A stretch of 64,000 nucleotides of DNA. Source: Burkholderia lata. GTDB lineage: Bacteria > Pseudomonadota > Gammaproteobacteria > Burkholderiales > Burkholderiaceae. Shown one piece after another: positions 42,049 through 51,219 of this stretch. The position numbers and the translations under genes are program-made. The notes beneath the pieces are model-generated. The model was given only the letters and a program-made list of their open reading frames with translations, was not told the DNA's origin and ran no database searches. The DNA lies in assembly GCF_000012945.1 (NCBI RefSeq), contig NC_007511.1, forward strand, positions 3,410,001-3,474,000, read 5' to 3'. Positions within the stretch are counted from its first letter, which is position 1. Each line of letters opens with the position of its first letter.

Positions 42049-43104
42049 ATGAACACCCCCTCGTCCACCGCCGCCCTGCCCGTCGTCGCGCTGACGCTCG
42101 GCGACCCCGCCGGCATCGGCGCCGAGCTGATCGCAAAACTGCTCGCCCGCCCCGACGCCACCACCCACGCGAATCTCGTGCTGATCGGCGATCGCTGGCT
42201 GTGGGAAGCCGGCCAGCGCGTTGCCGGCGTGACGGTCGACGTCGAGCCCGTCGCCTCGCTCGCCGCCGTGCGCAACCGGCCGTCGACCGCGCGTGCCGCG
42301 TTCGTCGCCATCGACACGATCGATCCGGCCGACGTCACGGTCGGCCAGCCCGGCGCGGCCGGCGGCCGCTCGACGCTGACCGTCCTCGACCTGTGCCTCG
42401 ACGCGGCGCTTGCCGGCGACATCGACGCCATCTGCTTCGCGCCACTCAACAAATACGCGATGAAGCTCGGCGGCCTGAAGCACGAGGACGAGCTGCACCA
42501 CTTCGCCGAAGCACTCGGCGTGACCGGCTATTTCTGCGAATTCAACACGCTCGGCGAGCTGTGGACCGCACGCATCTCATCGCACATTCCGCTGAAGGAT
42601 GCACCGGGCTACCTGAGCATCGAGCGGATCGAACAGGCGTCCGAACTGATCTACCGGTCGCTGCTCGCGAACGGCGTCGCGGCGCCGAAGGTGGCGATCG
42701 CCGCGTTCAACCCGCACGGCGGCGACGGCGGCAGCTGCGGCCGCGAGGAAGTCGACATCATCGAGCCGGCCGTGCGCCAGCTGCAGTCGCGCGACTGGCC
42801 GACCGACGCGCCGTTCCACGGCCCGTTCCCCGCCGACACGATCTTCCTGAAGGCGCAGGCCGGCGACTACCAGGCGATCGTCACGATGTACCACGACCAG
42901 GGGCAGATCGCGATCAAGCTGCTCGGCTTCTCGCGCGGCGTGACCGTGCAGGGCGGGCTGCCCGTGCCGATCACGACGCCCGCGCACGGCACCGCGTACG
43001 ACATCGCGGGCCGCGGCACGGCCGACGTCGGCGCGACCTGGCAGGCGCTGCAGATCGCCTGCCGGATGGGCGCCGCGCGCCGCACCACCCCCGTTTCGGC
43101 GTGA
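42049..43104 (+). CDS. pdxA2: PdxA2-type 4-phosphate dehydrogenase (PdxA family)
   Basis: A 351-residue member of the PdxA family: [13 protein letters not shown] at the N-terminus, metal-ligand region [40 protein letters not shown] and [19 protein letters not shown]. True PdxA makes a vitamin B6 precursor, but the sequence and the sugar-acid context favour PdxA2, which oxidises and decarboxylates D-erythronate or D-threonate 4-phosphate. The usual partner kinase (DUF1537, OtnK/DtnK) is not in the window, so the real substrate may differ; terephthalate-diol dehydrogenases also belong to this family. GGAGA at 42038 fixes the start. Confidence 0.82.
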   Translation: MNTPSSTAALPVVALTLGDPAGIGAELIAKLLARPDATTHANLVLIGDRWLWEAGQRVAGVTVDVEPVASLAAVRNRPSTARAAFVAIDTIDPADVTVGQPGAAGGRSTLTVLDLCLDAALAGDIDAICFAPLNKYAMKLGGLKHEDELHHFAEALGVTGYFCEFNTLGELWTARISSHIPLKDAPGYLSIERIEQASELIYRSLLANGVAAPKVAIAAFNPHGGDGGSCGREEVDIIEPAVRQLQSRDWPTDAPFHGPFPADTIFLKAQAGDYQAIVTMYHDQGQIAIKLLGFSRGVTVQGGLPVPITTPAHGTAYDIAGRGTADVGATWQALQIACRMGAARRTTPVSA

Positions 43105-43154
43105 CGTTCGCGCACCCCTCACACACGACAACATCGATTCCCGGAGACACCCTC

Positions 43155-44327
43155 ATGAAAATCCGTTCCGTCCGCGCCCGCGTATTCCAGTGGAAAGGCA
43201 AGACCGTCCCGCCGCAGGGCAACTTCTGCTCGAACGCGATGGACCTGCTGTACGCGCCGCAGGAAACGATGAGCACGTTCCGCTTCCATTCGTGGACGGT
43301 CGTCGAAGTCGAGACCGACGACGGCATCGTCGGCCTCGGCAACGTCGCGCTCGCGCCGCATGTCGCGAAGGTGATCATCGACCAGTACCTCGCGCCGCTC
43401 GTGATCGGCCAGGACCCGTGGGACTACGAATACCTGAACCAGCGGATGTATCGCGCGACCCACGCGTGGGGCCGCAAGGGCATCGGCATGGCGGCGATCT
43501 CGGCGGTCGACATCGCGATCTGGGACATCCTCGGCAAGAGCGTCGGCAAGCCCGTGTTCAAGCTGCTCGGCGGGCGCACCAAGGAAAAGATCCCCTGCTA
43601 TTACTCGAAGCTCTACCGCACCGACCTGCGGGAGATGCAGGACGAGGCGCAGCGCTACCTGAAGGAAGGCTTCCGCGCGTTCAAGATGCGCTTCGGCTAC
43701 GGGCCCGCGCACGGACAGCAAGGCGTGACCGAGAACCTGAAGTCGGTCGCGGCGATCCGCGAGGTGATCGGCTACGACAACGACCTGATGCTCGAGTGCT
43801 ACATGGGCTGGAACCTCGAGTACGCGAAGCGCATCCTGCCGAAGCTCGAGAAATACCAGCCGCGCTGGCTGGAAGAACCGGTGATCGCCGACGACATCGA
43901 CGGCTACGCGGAGCTGAACCAGCTGACACGCATCCCGATCTCCGGCGGCGAGCACGAGTTCTCGCTGTACGGCTTCAAGCAGCTGCTCGACCGCAAGGCC
44001 GTGTCGGTCGTCCAGTACGACACGAACCGCGTCGGCGGGATCACGATGGCGCACAAGATCAACGCGCTGTGCGAGGCGTACAGCGTGCCGGTGATTCCGC
44101 ATGCGGGCCAGATGCACAACTATCACCTGACGATGAGCACGCTCGCGTCGCCGATGAGCGAGTACTTCCCGATGTTCGACGTCGAGGTCGGCAACGAGCT
44201 GTTCTATTACATCTTCGACGGCGAGCCGGTGGCCGAGAACGGCTTCGTGCAACTGCGCGACGACGTGCCGGGCCTCGGTCTCACGCTGAAGACCGAGTTC
44301 CTCGACCAGTTCGACATCGTCGAGTGA
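43155..44327 (+). CDS. enolase-superfamily sugar-acid dehydratase (L-rhamnonate dehydratase-like)
   Basis: A 390-residue protein with N-terminal capping domain and C-terminal barrel of the mandelate racemase/rhamnonate dehydratase group. Barrel landmarks: FKMRFG (Lys177, Arg179), metal ligands expected at 214, 240 (WLEEP) and 266 (SGGEHE), Asp289 and the catalytic His316 in [11 protein letters not shown]. The first metal ligand position is Glu214 (LMLECYMGW), where rhamnonate dehydratases usually have Asp. It removes water from an acid sugar to give a 2-keto-3-deoxy acid. It lies between pdxA2 and a DapA-like aldolase gene. GGAGACAC precedes the ATG. Confidence 0.83.
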   Translation: MKIRSVRARVFQWKGKTVPPQGNFCSNAMDLLYAPQETMSTFRFHSWTVVEVETDDGIVGLGNVALAPHVAKVIIDQYLAPLVIGQDPWDYEYLNQRMYRATHAWGRKGIGMAAISAVDIAIWDILGKSVGKPVFKLLGGRTKEKIPCYYSKLYRTDLREMQDEAQRYLKEGFRAFKMRFGYGPAHGQQGVTENLKSVAAIREVIGYDNDLMLECYMGWNLEYAKRILPKLEKYQPRWLEEPVIADDIDGYAELNQLTRIPISGGEHEFSLYGFKQLLDRKAVSVVQYDTNRVGGITMAHKINALCEAYSVPVIPHAGQMHNYHLTMSTLASPMSEYFPMFDVEVGNELFYYIFDGEPVAENGFVQLRDDVPGLGLTLKTEFLDQFDIVE

Positions 44328-44335
44328 GGCCCCTT

Positions 44336-45253
44336 ATGAACGCACGCTACCAGGGCGTCTTTCCGGTCGCGCCGACGATCTTCGATGCGACCGGCGCGCT
44401 CGACCTCGACGGCCAGCGCCGCTGCCTCGACTTCATGATCGATGCCGGTTCGCAAGGCATCTGCATCCACGCGAATTATTCGGAGCAGTTCGCGCTCGGC
44501 GACGACGAACGCGAACTGATCACGCGCACCACGCTCGAGCACGTCGCGGGCCGCGTGCCGGTGATCGTCACGACGTCGCACTTCAGCGCGCGGATCTGCG
44601 CGGAACGCAACCGGCACGCGCAGGCGCTCGGCGCGGCGATGGTGATGGTGATGCCGCCGTACCACGGCGCGACGTTCCGCGTGCCTGAAGCGCAGGTGCG
44701 CGCGTTCTTCCGCGAAGCCGCCGACGGCCTCGACATTCCGCTGATGATCCAGGACGCACCCGCGAGCGGCGTCGCGCTGTCCGCGCCGTTCCTCGCATCG
44801 CTCGCCCGCGAGATCGACGCGGTGTCGTACTTCAAGATCGAGACGGCCGGCGCCGCGTCGAAGCTGCGCGAGCTGATCGCGCTCGGCGGCAACGCGATCG
44901 AGGGGCCGTGGGACGGCGAGGAAGGCATCACGCTGCTCGCCGATCTCGATGCCGGCGCGACCGGCGCGATGACGGGCGGCGGCTATCCGGACGGGATTCG
45001 CCGGATCACCGACGCGTATTTCGCCGGTCGCCGCGACGAAGCGGTCGAGCAGTACGCGCGCTGGCTGCCGCTGATCAACTACGAGAACCGCCAGTCGGGC
45101 TTCCTGACCGCGAAGGCGCTGATGCGGGAAGGCGGCGTGATCGCGTGCGACCAGCCCCGATCGCCCTGGCCCGAGCTGCATCCACAGGTGCGCGCCGGTT
45201 TGCTCGACGCGGCGCGGCGGCTCGATCCGATCGTGCTGCGCTGGGGACGCTAG
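44336..45253 (+). CDS. DapA/NAL-family aldolase
   Basis: A 305-residue (beta/alpha)8 protein of the dihydrodipicolinate synthase/N-acetylneuraminate lyase family. Schiff-base Lys167 lies in AVSYFKIET. Two active-site features differ from DapA: the pyruvate-binding GTTGE is ANYSE, and the catalytic Tyr of the LYNVP motif is Gln139 in MIQDAP. It therefore probably does not make dihydrodipicolinate; a 2-keto-3-deoxy-sugar-acid aldolase fits the place right after the dehydratase gene. Start is 8 bases after the dehydratase stop codon. Confidence 0.85.
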   Translation: MNARYQGVFPVAPTIFDATGALDLDGQRRCLDFMIDAGSQGICIHANYSEQFALGDDERELITRTTLEHVAGRVPVIVTTSHFSARICAERNRHAQALGAAMVMVMPPYHGATFRVPEAQVRAFFREAADGLDIPLMIQDAPASGVALSAPFLASLAREIDAVSYFKIETAGAASKLRELIALGGNAIEGPWDGEEGITLLADLDAGATGAMTGGGYPDGIRRITDAYFAGRRDEAVEQYARWLPLINYENRQSGFLTAKALMREGGVIACDQPRSPWPELHPQVRAGLLDAARRLDPIVLRWGR

Positions 45254-45394
45254 GCGCCAGGCGCCAGACATCGGTTCAACCGTGCAACGCCGCAGGGCGT
45301 TGCGCATCGGCGGCCGGTACGACACCGGCGCGTCACGGCGTGACAGCGGCCCATCAGAAGACCGCCGCCGCCCACCACCCAGACTGGAGACACC

Positions 45395-46687
45395 ATGACC
45401 CTGTTGAACCCGGCCACCCCGGCATACGAAGCCGGCGAAGCCATTCCGCGCCGCCGCTGGCTGCGCGTGATTCCGCCGCTGCTGCTCGCCTGCATCATTT
45501 CCTACATGGACCGCGTGAACATCGCGTTCGCGATGCCCGGCGGGATGAACGCCGATCTCGGCATGGACGCGACGATGGCCGGCCTCGCCGGCGGCATCTT
45601 CTTCTTCGGCTACCTGTTCCTGCAGATTCCCGGCGGCCGGCGCGCGGCGCTCGGCAGCGGCAAGACCTTCATCGCGTGGTCGCTCGTGAGCTGGGCCGTG
45701 CTGTCGGTGCTGACCGGGCTCGTCACACATACCTGGCAACTGCTGACACTGCGCTTCCTGCTCGGCGTGGCCGAGGGCGGGATGCTGCCCGTCGTGCTGA
45801 CGATGGTCAGCCACTGGTTTCCCGATCGCGAACGCGGCCGCGCGAATGCGATGGTCATCATGTTCGTGCCGCTCGCCGGCATGATCACCGCGCCGCTGTC
45901 CGGCTTCATCCTCGCCGCGTACGACTGGCATCACCTGTTCTTCAGCGCGGGCGCGCTGTCGCTGCTGTGCCTCGTCGTGTGGCTGATGTTCGCCGACGAC
46001 GGCCCGGAGACCGCGCGCTGGGTGTCGCCGCGCGAGAAGGCCTACATCCTCGACGCGCTGCGCGAAGAACAGGAACGCAAGCGCGCGGCCGGCACACCGG
46101 CTGCCGCATCGTTCGGCGAGCTGCTGCGCAACCCGACGATCTGGCTGCTGATCGCCATCAACTTCTGCTATCAGGTCGGCATCTACGGCTATACGATGTG
46201 GTTGCCTACTCTACTGAAAAACCTCACGCACACCGGGATGGGCAAGATCGGCCTGCTCGCGATGCTCCCGTATGTCGCGATGGTGATCGGGATGTTCGCC
46301 ACGTCGTATTTGTCTGACCGAACCGGCAAGCGCCGCCTGTTCGTGCTGCTGCCGCTCGTCGGCTTCGCCGCGTGCCTGGCGCTGTCGGTGCTCACGCATG
46401 CGTCGATGGCCGTGTCGTTCGCGTTCCTGATCGGTTGCGGCTTCTTCCTGCAGGCGGCCGCCGGCGTGTTCTGGGCGATTCCGCCGAAGCTCTGCAGCGT
46501 CGAGACGGCCGGCAGCGCGCGCGGCCTGATCAACGCGCTCGGCAATCTCGGCGGCTTCTGCGGCCCGTATGCGGTCGGCGTGCTGACCCAGCACGTGAGC
46601 GCCGCGGCCGGCGTGTACAGCCTCGCGATCACGCTCGCGGTGGCCGGCCTGCTCGCGCTGACGCTGCCGAAACGCTGCGAGGACTGA
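45395..46687 (+). CDS. MFS permease, ACS family
   Basis: A 430-residue transporter with about 12 helices. IPPLLLACIISYMDRVNIAFAMPGGMNADLGM is the ACS family start, and FWFPDRERGRANAMVIMFVPLAGMITAPLSG is the typical helix 4-5 region. Similarity is to tartrate, hydroxyphenylacetate and hexonate importers. It follows the aldolase gene after 141 bases and precedes the propeller gene; GGAGACACC lies before the ATG. It is the second permease in this region besides 39340, suggesting two related substrates. Confidence 0.9.
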   Translation: MTLLNPATPAYEAGEAIPRRRWLRVIPPLLLACIISYMDRVNIAFAMPGGMNADLGMDATMAGLAGGIFFFGYLFLQIPGGRRAALGSGKTFIAWSLVSWAVLSVLTGLVTHTWQLLTLRFLLGVAEGGMLPVVLTMVSHWFPDRERGRANAMVIMFVPLAGMITAPLSGFILAAYDWHHLFFSAGALSLLCLVVWLMFADDGPETARWVSPREKAYILDALREEQERKRAAGTPAAASFGELLRNPTIWLLIAINFCYQVGIYGYTMWLPTLLKNLTHTGMGKIGLLAMLPYVAMVIGMFATSYLSDRTGKRRLFVLLPLVGFAACLALSVLTHASMAVSFAFLIGCGFFLQAAAGVFWAIPPKLCSVETAGSARGLINALGNLGGFCGPYAVGVLTQHVSAAAGVYSLAITLAVAGLLALTLPKRCED

Positions 46688-46739
46688 CACCGGATACATG
46701 AATACGCAGGCTTGCTGACGAATTGACGGAGACACCACC

Positions 46740-47687
46740 ATGAACGACATCCTGTTGCTGGTGCAGAAATGCGCCCACACCTTCAGCTTCTACGACCTCG
46801 ACACGAAAACCGCGCTCAAGCACGTCGTGCTGCCGAACTTCCCGCACGAGTTCACCGTCGACGTGAACGAGCGTTTTGCGTACGTCGGCATCTTCGGGAT
46901 CGAGACCGCGTGGTCGCGCGGCCATGAAGGCGATCACCGGATCGCCGAGATCGATCTCGTCGAACGCACGCACACGCGCATGCTCGACCTGTGGCCGTAC
47001 TACCGGCCGCACGGGATGGCGAGCGACCGCGACGGCCGGCTGTACGCGATGAGCGAGGCGCACGACATGCTGCTCGTGTTCGACGAGCCGACCAAGCAGC
47101 CCGTGCCGAACATGGCCGTGCCGTCCGGCGGCGTGAAGACGCACCTCGTCACGCTCACGCGCGATGCGAGCCGGGCGTACGGCGTGCACCTGCTGTCGAA
47201 TACGGTCACGCAATTCCATCCGCGCGACGCGACGGTCGCCCCGCGCGCGGTGATGCCCGGCCCGCGCCCCGAAGGCAATGCGCTGTCGAGCGACGAGCGC
47301 ATGCTGTTCGTCGCGAATCGCGGCGACGATACGCTGGTCGAGATCGACACCGACACGATGACCTGCGGCCGCCGCGTGAAGACGCGCAGCGACCCGAACC
47401 GCATCTACCGCGCGAGCGCGCCGGACGGCCGCGACCTGCTGCTGCTGACCAATTCGGGCGAGCGGTCGATCTCCGTGTTCGATGCACGGCAGCTCGAGGA
47501 AATCGAGCGCATCGCGCTGCCCGCGAACCCGACCGCGCTGTCGTTCCACCCGTCGCGACGCGTCGCGTACGTGTCGTTCCAGGACGACTACGTGCGCGAG
47601 CTCGATCTCGATTCGTGGCGGTTCGTCGGCGCACTGGCGACGCTGCGCGAGCCCGACGCGTCGTACGTGCTCGCCGGAGCCCGCTGA
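46740..47687 (+). CDS. cytosolic beta-propeller protein (YncE/lactonase-like)
   Basis: A 315-residue protein with repeated propeller-blade patterns (KTHLVTLTRDASRAYGVHLLSNTVTQFHP; NALSSDERMLFVANRGDDTLVEIDTDT; PTALSFHPSRRVAYVSFQDDYVRELDLDS). These fit YncE/6-phosphogluconolactonase-type seven-bladed propellers. No signal peptide is visible. It lies between the permease and the amidohydrolase genes, with the latter starting one base after its stop codon. It may be a lactonase or an aldose-mutarotase-like helper; the family alone does not decide. Confidence 0.72.
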   Translation: MNDILLLVQKCAHTFSFYDLDTKTALKHVVLPNFPHEFTVDVNERFAYVGIFGIETAWSRGHEGDHRIAEIDLVERTHTRMLDLWPYYRPHGMASDRDGRLYAMSEAHDMLLVFDEPTKQPVPNMAVPSGGVKTHLVTLTRDASRAYGVHLLSNTVTQFHPRDATVAPRAVMPGPRPEGNALSSDERMLFVANRGDDTLVEIDTDTMTCGRRVKTRSDPNRIYRASAPDGRDLLLLTNSGERSISVFDARQLEEIERIALPANPTALSFHPSRRVAYVSFQDDYVRELDLDSWRFVGALATLREPDASYVLAGAR

Positions 47688-47688
47688 C

Positions 47689-48657
47689 ATGCGCGACGCA
47701 TCGCCGCTCGACGGCATGCCGGATGCGCTCGTCGATGCGCATCACCACCTGTGGCGGCTCGATGCAGGCGCGCACTATCCGTGGCTGCAGGAGCACTACG
47801 ATCCGGCGCGCTTCATGTTCGGCGACTACACGGCGCTGTGCCGCGATTTCGGGGTCGACGAGTTCCGGCACGCGGCACAACACGCACCGCTCGTCGCCAG
47901 CGTGCACGTCGAGGCCGAGCGGGCGCGCGACGAGGCACTCGCGGAAACGCGCTGGCTGCATGAAGTCGCGGCGTCGCACGGGTTGCCGTCGGCGGTCGTC
48001 GCGTGGGTCGACCTGCTCGCGGGCGATGCGGATGAACGGCTCGCCGAGCAGGCAGCATGGCCGCGTGTGCGCGGCGTGCGTTTCAAGCCGCGCACCGCGG
48101 CTTCGCCGGATGCGTCGGTCGACGGGCCGGGCACGCTGCGCGATCCGCGCTGGCCGGCCGCGCTGGAACGCCTCGCCGCGCACGGCCTGAGCTGGGATCT
48201 GCGTGTGCCGTTCTGGCATCTCGAGGAAGCGGCTGCGCTGCTGGCCGATACACCGGATGTCGACGTCGTGCTCGAACATGCGGGGCTGCCGTGGGATCGC
48301 TCGAATGCAGGGCTCGCGCGATGGCGGCGCGGCATGGTGGCGCTTGCCGCGTCGCCGCGTGTCACCGTGAAGATCTCCGAACTCGGCTTGCGCGACACGG
48401 TGTGGAACGAGGCGGACAACGCACGGATCATCCGCGACACGATCGCGATCTTCGGCGCGCAGCGCTGCCTGTTCGCCAGCAACTTTCCGGTGGCTGGGCT
48501 GCGTGTGTCGTATCCGGCACTGCTGCGCACGTTCGCTCGTGCGATGACGCACCTTGAAGACGCCCAACGCCGCGCGATCTGGCATGACAACGCGCTGCGG
48601 GTGTACCGGATCGACGTCGGCGCGGCTGCCGCAGCCGCTACCGGGCACGCAAACTGA
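47689..48657 (+). CDS. amidohydrolase-2 family lactonase-like protein
   Basis: A 322-residue TIM-barrel amidohydrolase. VDAHHHLWRL (15-24) is the metal-binding start of the fuconolactonase/rhamnonolactonase group, and YPWLQEHYDPARFMFGDY follows the same pattern; ASVHVEAE, FKPRTAA, LEHAGLPWDRS and the C-terminal LFASNFPVAG complete the site. Family members hydrolyse sugar 1,4-lactones. It ends the plus-strand sugar-acid operon, so lactone opening followed by dehydratase and aldolase action is a consistent pathway. The start ATG lies one base after the propeller gene stop. Confidence 0.85.
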   Translation: MRDASPLDGMPDALVDAHHHLWRLDAGAHYPWLQEHYDPARFMFGDYTALCRDFGVDEFRHAAQHAPLVASVHVEAERARDEALAETRWLHEVAASHGLPSAVVAWVDLLAGDADERLAEQAAWPRVRGVRFKPRTAASPDASVDGPGTLRDPRWPAALERLAAHGLSWDLRVPFWHLEEAAALLADTPDVDVVLEHAGLPWDRSNAGLARWRRGMVALAASPRVTVKISELGLRDTVWNEADNARIIRDTIAIFGAQRCLFASNFPVAGLRVSYPALLRTFARAMTHLEDAQRRAIWHDNALRVYRIDVGAAAAAATGHAN

Positions 48658-48679
48658 CGCTCACGCACCCCAACCCGAA

Positions 48680-48715
48680 ACGGCACGCGACGCCCATCAG
48701 CGCGCCGCGTGCCGT
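48680..48715. terminator. hairpin between convergent genes
   Basis: Ten-base perfect arms ACGGCACGCG and CGCGTGCCGT around a 16-base loop. It lies between the stop codons of the lactonase-like (48657) and decarboxylase-like (48761) genes and can serve both strands. Confidence 0.5.
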
Positions 48716-48760
48716 CAGTCACAGCAGCGGAACGTATCCCGCTTGCTGCTCCCGCCCGGA

Positions 48761-49753
48761 TCAGAACCCGAACAAACGCGCCGCATTCGTGCGGCCGATC
48801 TTGATCCGGTCGTTTTCGCTCAGCAATGCGTGATCGAACCATTCGCTGGCAGTCTGCATGCTCTCGTACGGGTAATCGGCAGAAAACAACACGCGGTCGA
48901 CGCCGACTTCACTGATCGTGTCGAGCAGCCCCTTCGTGTGAAAGTGGCCGCTCGTCGTGACGTAGAAGTTGTTGCTGAAATACTCGCCGACCGGGCGCTT
49001 CGCCTGCCCCAGCCCGGCGCCGTCCCGCTGCATGCGAAGCCGATGCTCAAGGCGCGGCAGCATCAGCGGCAACCCTTCGCCGAGGTGCCCCAGGATGACC
49101 GTCAGGTTCGGATAGCGATCGAACAGGCCGCTCAGCATCAGGCGGATCGCATGCGTGGCCGTCTCATGCGCGAACCCCCATGCCGAGCCGACGAGCGACG
49201 AATAGCCTTCATAGATCCGCTGCTGGCTCGGCAACGCTTCGCGCGGATGAAGATAGACCGGCACATCGAGCTTGGCCGCACGCTCCCAGAACTCCCAGAC
49301 CGGCGCCTCGTCGAGATACTGCGCGGTGTCGGCGTCGCCGATGTTCGTATAGCCGTTCACCAGCGCGCCCCGCATGCCGAGCTCCACGACGGCCCGTTCG
49401 AGTTCGTCCGCCGCGTCCTTCGGCGACTGCAGCGCAACCGTCGCGAACGCTTGCAGACGCCCGGGATGCACGGAGGTGTAGCGCTCGACGATCTCGTCGT
49501 TGGTCCGCTTCGCGAAATCGACGGCCGCCGCGCGGTCGAGAATCGATTGCGCGCCGGGCGACGTCAGCGACAGCACCGCGACGTCGATCCCGCACCGGTC
49601 CATCTCCTCGATCCGCCGGTCCGCGTCGAGCAGCCGCGCCTCGACGTCGTCCATATAGGCTTTCCCGTTGCGCGCGGCTTCGCCGGACGCGTCCCACATG
49701 CTGTTGTTGAGGGCAGTGGACAGGTGTTCTTCCAGTACGATCTTGGCTTTCAC
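48761..49753 (-). CDS. 2,6-/2,3-dihydroxybenzoate decarboxylase-like amidohydrolase
   Basis: A 330-residue ACMSD-type decarboxylase. Start GTG at 49753 overlaps the aldehyde dehydrogenase stop (GTGA). LEEH (Glu8, His10) gives the metal ligand pattern of gamma-resorcylate decarboxylase; VPVYLHPRE (His near 170), GHLGEGLP and FSADYPYE (metal Asp) follow. SLTSPGAQSILD, AFATVALQSPKDAADELERAV and YVTTSGHF closely match fungal 2,3-dihydroxybenzoate decarboxylase. It removes CO2 from ortho-hydroxybenzoates, with zinc or manganese. With GMC oxidase and aldehyde dehydrogenase genes upstream it could finish an aryl alcohol > aldehyde > acid > phenol route. Confidence 0.82.
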   Translation of the reverse strand: MKAKIVLEEHLSTALNNSMWDASGEAARNGKAYMDDVEARLLDADRRIEEMDRCGIDVAVLSLTSPGAQSILDRAAAVDFAKRTNDEIVERYTSVHPGRLQAFATVALQSPKDAADELERAVVELGMRGALVNGYTNIGDADTAQYLDEAPVWEFWERAAKLDVPVYLHPREALPSQQRIYEGYSSLVGSAWGFAHETATHAIRLMLSGLFDRYPNLTVILGHLGEGLPLMLPRLEHRLRMQRDGAGLGQAKRPVGEYFSNNFYVTTSGHFHTKGLLDTISEVGVDRVLFSADYPYESMQTASEWFDHALLSENDRIKIGRTNAARLFGF

Positions 49754-51207
49754 AGCGCGTCTCCGGTCGTCAGCGTGATGTGCTTGTATTCGATGAAGTC
49801 GTCGATCGCGGCCGCGCCGTTGAGACGGCCGAGGCCCGATTGCCGATACCCGCCTTCCTCGAATTCGTCGTAGACCTTCGCCCAGTCGTTGATCCAGATC
49901 GTGCCGGCCTGAAGCGACCGCGCAACCCGCATCGAACGCTGCACGTCGCGCGTCCAGACCGCTGCGGCGAGGCCATATTCGCTGTCGTTGGCCAGCGCGA
50001 CGGCTTCCGCCTCGGTATCGAACACCTGCATCGTCATCACGGGCCCGAAGGTTTCCTTCTGGACGATATCGAGCCGTGGGCTGTCGACTTCGAGCAGCGT
50101 CGGGCGATAGAACGCGCCGCGCGCCAGTTCGCCATCGGTCACCGGGCCGCCGCGCACGACCACTTTCGCGCCCGCCGCGATCGCCTCTTCGACCGCGCGA
50201 TCGACACGTTCCACGTTGGGCTTGTCGATGAGCGGCCCCATGTCGCTGAGCGGATCGGCGGCCGGGCCGACCCGCACCGTAGCCAGGCGTTGCGCGAGAC
50301 GCGTGCGCACCACGTCGGCGATGCCGCGTTGTACCAGCAGGCGCGAGCCGGTCATGCAGAACTGCCCGGCAAACACCGTCAGCGATTTTTCGATGACGGG
50401 CAAGGCCGCATCGAGATCGGTGTCGTCGAACACCAGGTGCGGCGTCTTTCCGCCGAGTTCGAGGCCGAAGCGCTTGAGCCGCTGCGCACCGACGGCGGAA
50501 ATCGCGCGCCCGGTCGCGGTCGAGCCCGTGAAGCTGATGACGGGCACGTCGGGAGAAGCGATCAGGGTCTTCGATCCGTCCGCGCCCGATTCGCTGAACA
50601 GATTGATGACGCCGCGCGGCAGCGACGGCGCTTCGGACAGGATCCGCGACACGAACGCATTGGTCTGCGCGGTCTGGCCCGGCATCTTGATGACCGTCGT
50701 CGTCCCCGCCGCCAGCGCCGGCGCGAGCGAGCGCACCATCAGCACCACGGGGGAATTCCACGGCACGATGATGCCGGCAACGCCCATCGGCTCGCGCAGC
50801 ACGAGCGACACGACGTCCGGCCGCGGCGTTCCGCTGCGGCCCGTTTCGGCCCGCGCCAGCGCCGCGTAGTAGCGCAGCTTCGACGGCACCATCGACACTT
50901 CGAAATGCGCTTCGGGCTTGATCTTGCCGTTCTCGAGCGCCAGCAGTTCGATCAGCGCGTCGGCATGCCGCTCGAACGCGGCGGCCAGTTCGTCCAGCAC
51001 GCGGGCGCGCAGCGCGGCATCGTGCTTCCACGGCGTGTCGCGAAACGCACGCAGGGCCGCGTCGATCGCCGCACGCGCTTCGGGCTCGCCGCCGTCGGCA
51101 TAACGGCCGATCACCGAGCCGGTCGCGGGGTCGACGGAATCGCGATGCGCGGGCGAATCCACCCACTCGCCATCGATCCAGTTCAATACGGGAGCAGCAA
51201 CATTCAT
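49750..51207 (-). CDS. NAD(P)-dependent aldehyde dehydrogenase
   Basis: A 485-residue ALDH: NAD-binding IIVPWNSPVVLMVRSLAPALAAGTTTVIKMP, substrate loop SFTGSTATGRAIS, catalytic Glu in LELGGK (about 245) and nucleophile Cys in GQFCMTGSR (about 280). QKETFGPVMTMQVFDTEAEAVALANDSEYGLAAAVWTRD is the usual C-terminal part. It oxidises an aldehyde to an acid. The gene lies 12 bases after the GMC oxidoreductase gene and overlaps the decarboxylase start, so it is the middle of a three-gene operon. Exact substrate is unknown; an aromatic aldehyde fits. Confidence 0.92.
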   Translation of the reverse strand: MNVAAPVLNWIDGEWVDSPAHRDSVDPATGSVIGRYADGGEPEARAAIDAALRAFRDTPWKHDAALRARVLDELAAAFERHADALIELLALENGKIKPEAHFEVSMVPSKLRYYAALARAETGRSGTPRPDVVSLVLREPMGVAGIIVPWNSPVVLMVRSLAPALAAGTTTVIKMPGQTAQTNAFVSRILSEAPSLPRGVINLFSESGADGSKTLIASPDVPVISFTGSTATGRAISAVGAQRLKRFGLELGGKTPHLVFDDTDLDAALPVIEKSLTVFAGQFCMTGSRLLVQRGIADVVRTRLAQRLATVRVGPAADPLSDMGPLIDKPNVERVDRAVEEAIAAGAKVVVRGGPVTDGELARGAFYRPTLLEVDSPRLDIVQKETFGPVMTMQVFDTEAEAVALANDSEYGLAAAVWTRDVQRSMRVARSLQAGTIWINDWAKVYDEFEEGGYRQSGLGRLNGAAAIDDFIEYKHITLTTGDAL

Positions 51208-51219
51208 GACGTTCCCCGG

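Noticed and set aside
42049..43104. Vitamin B6 biosynthesis PdxA
   Set aside because: No pdx partner nearby; the LysR-controlled sugar-acid context favours PdxA2 or another family function.
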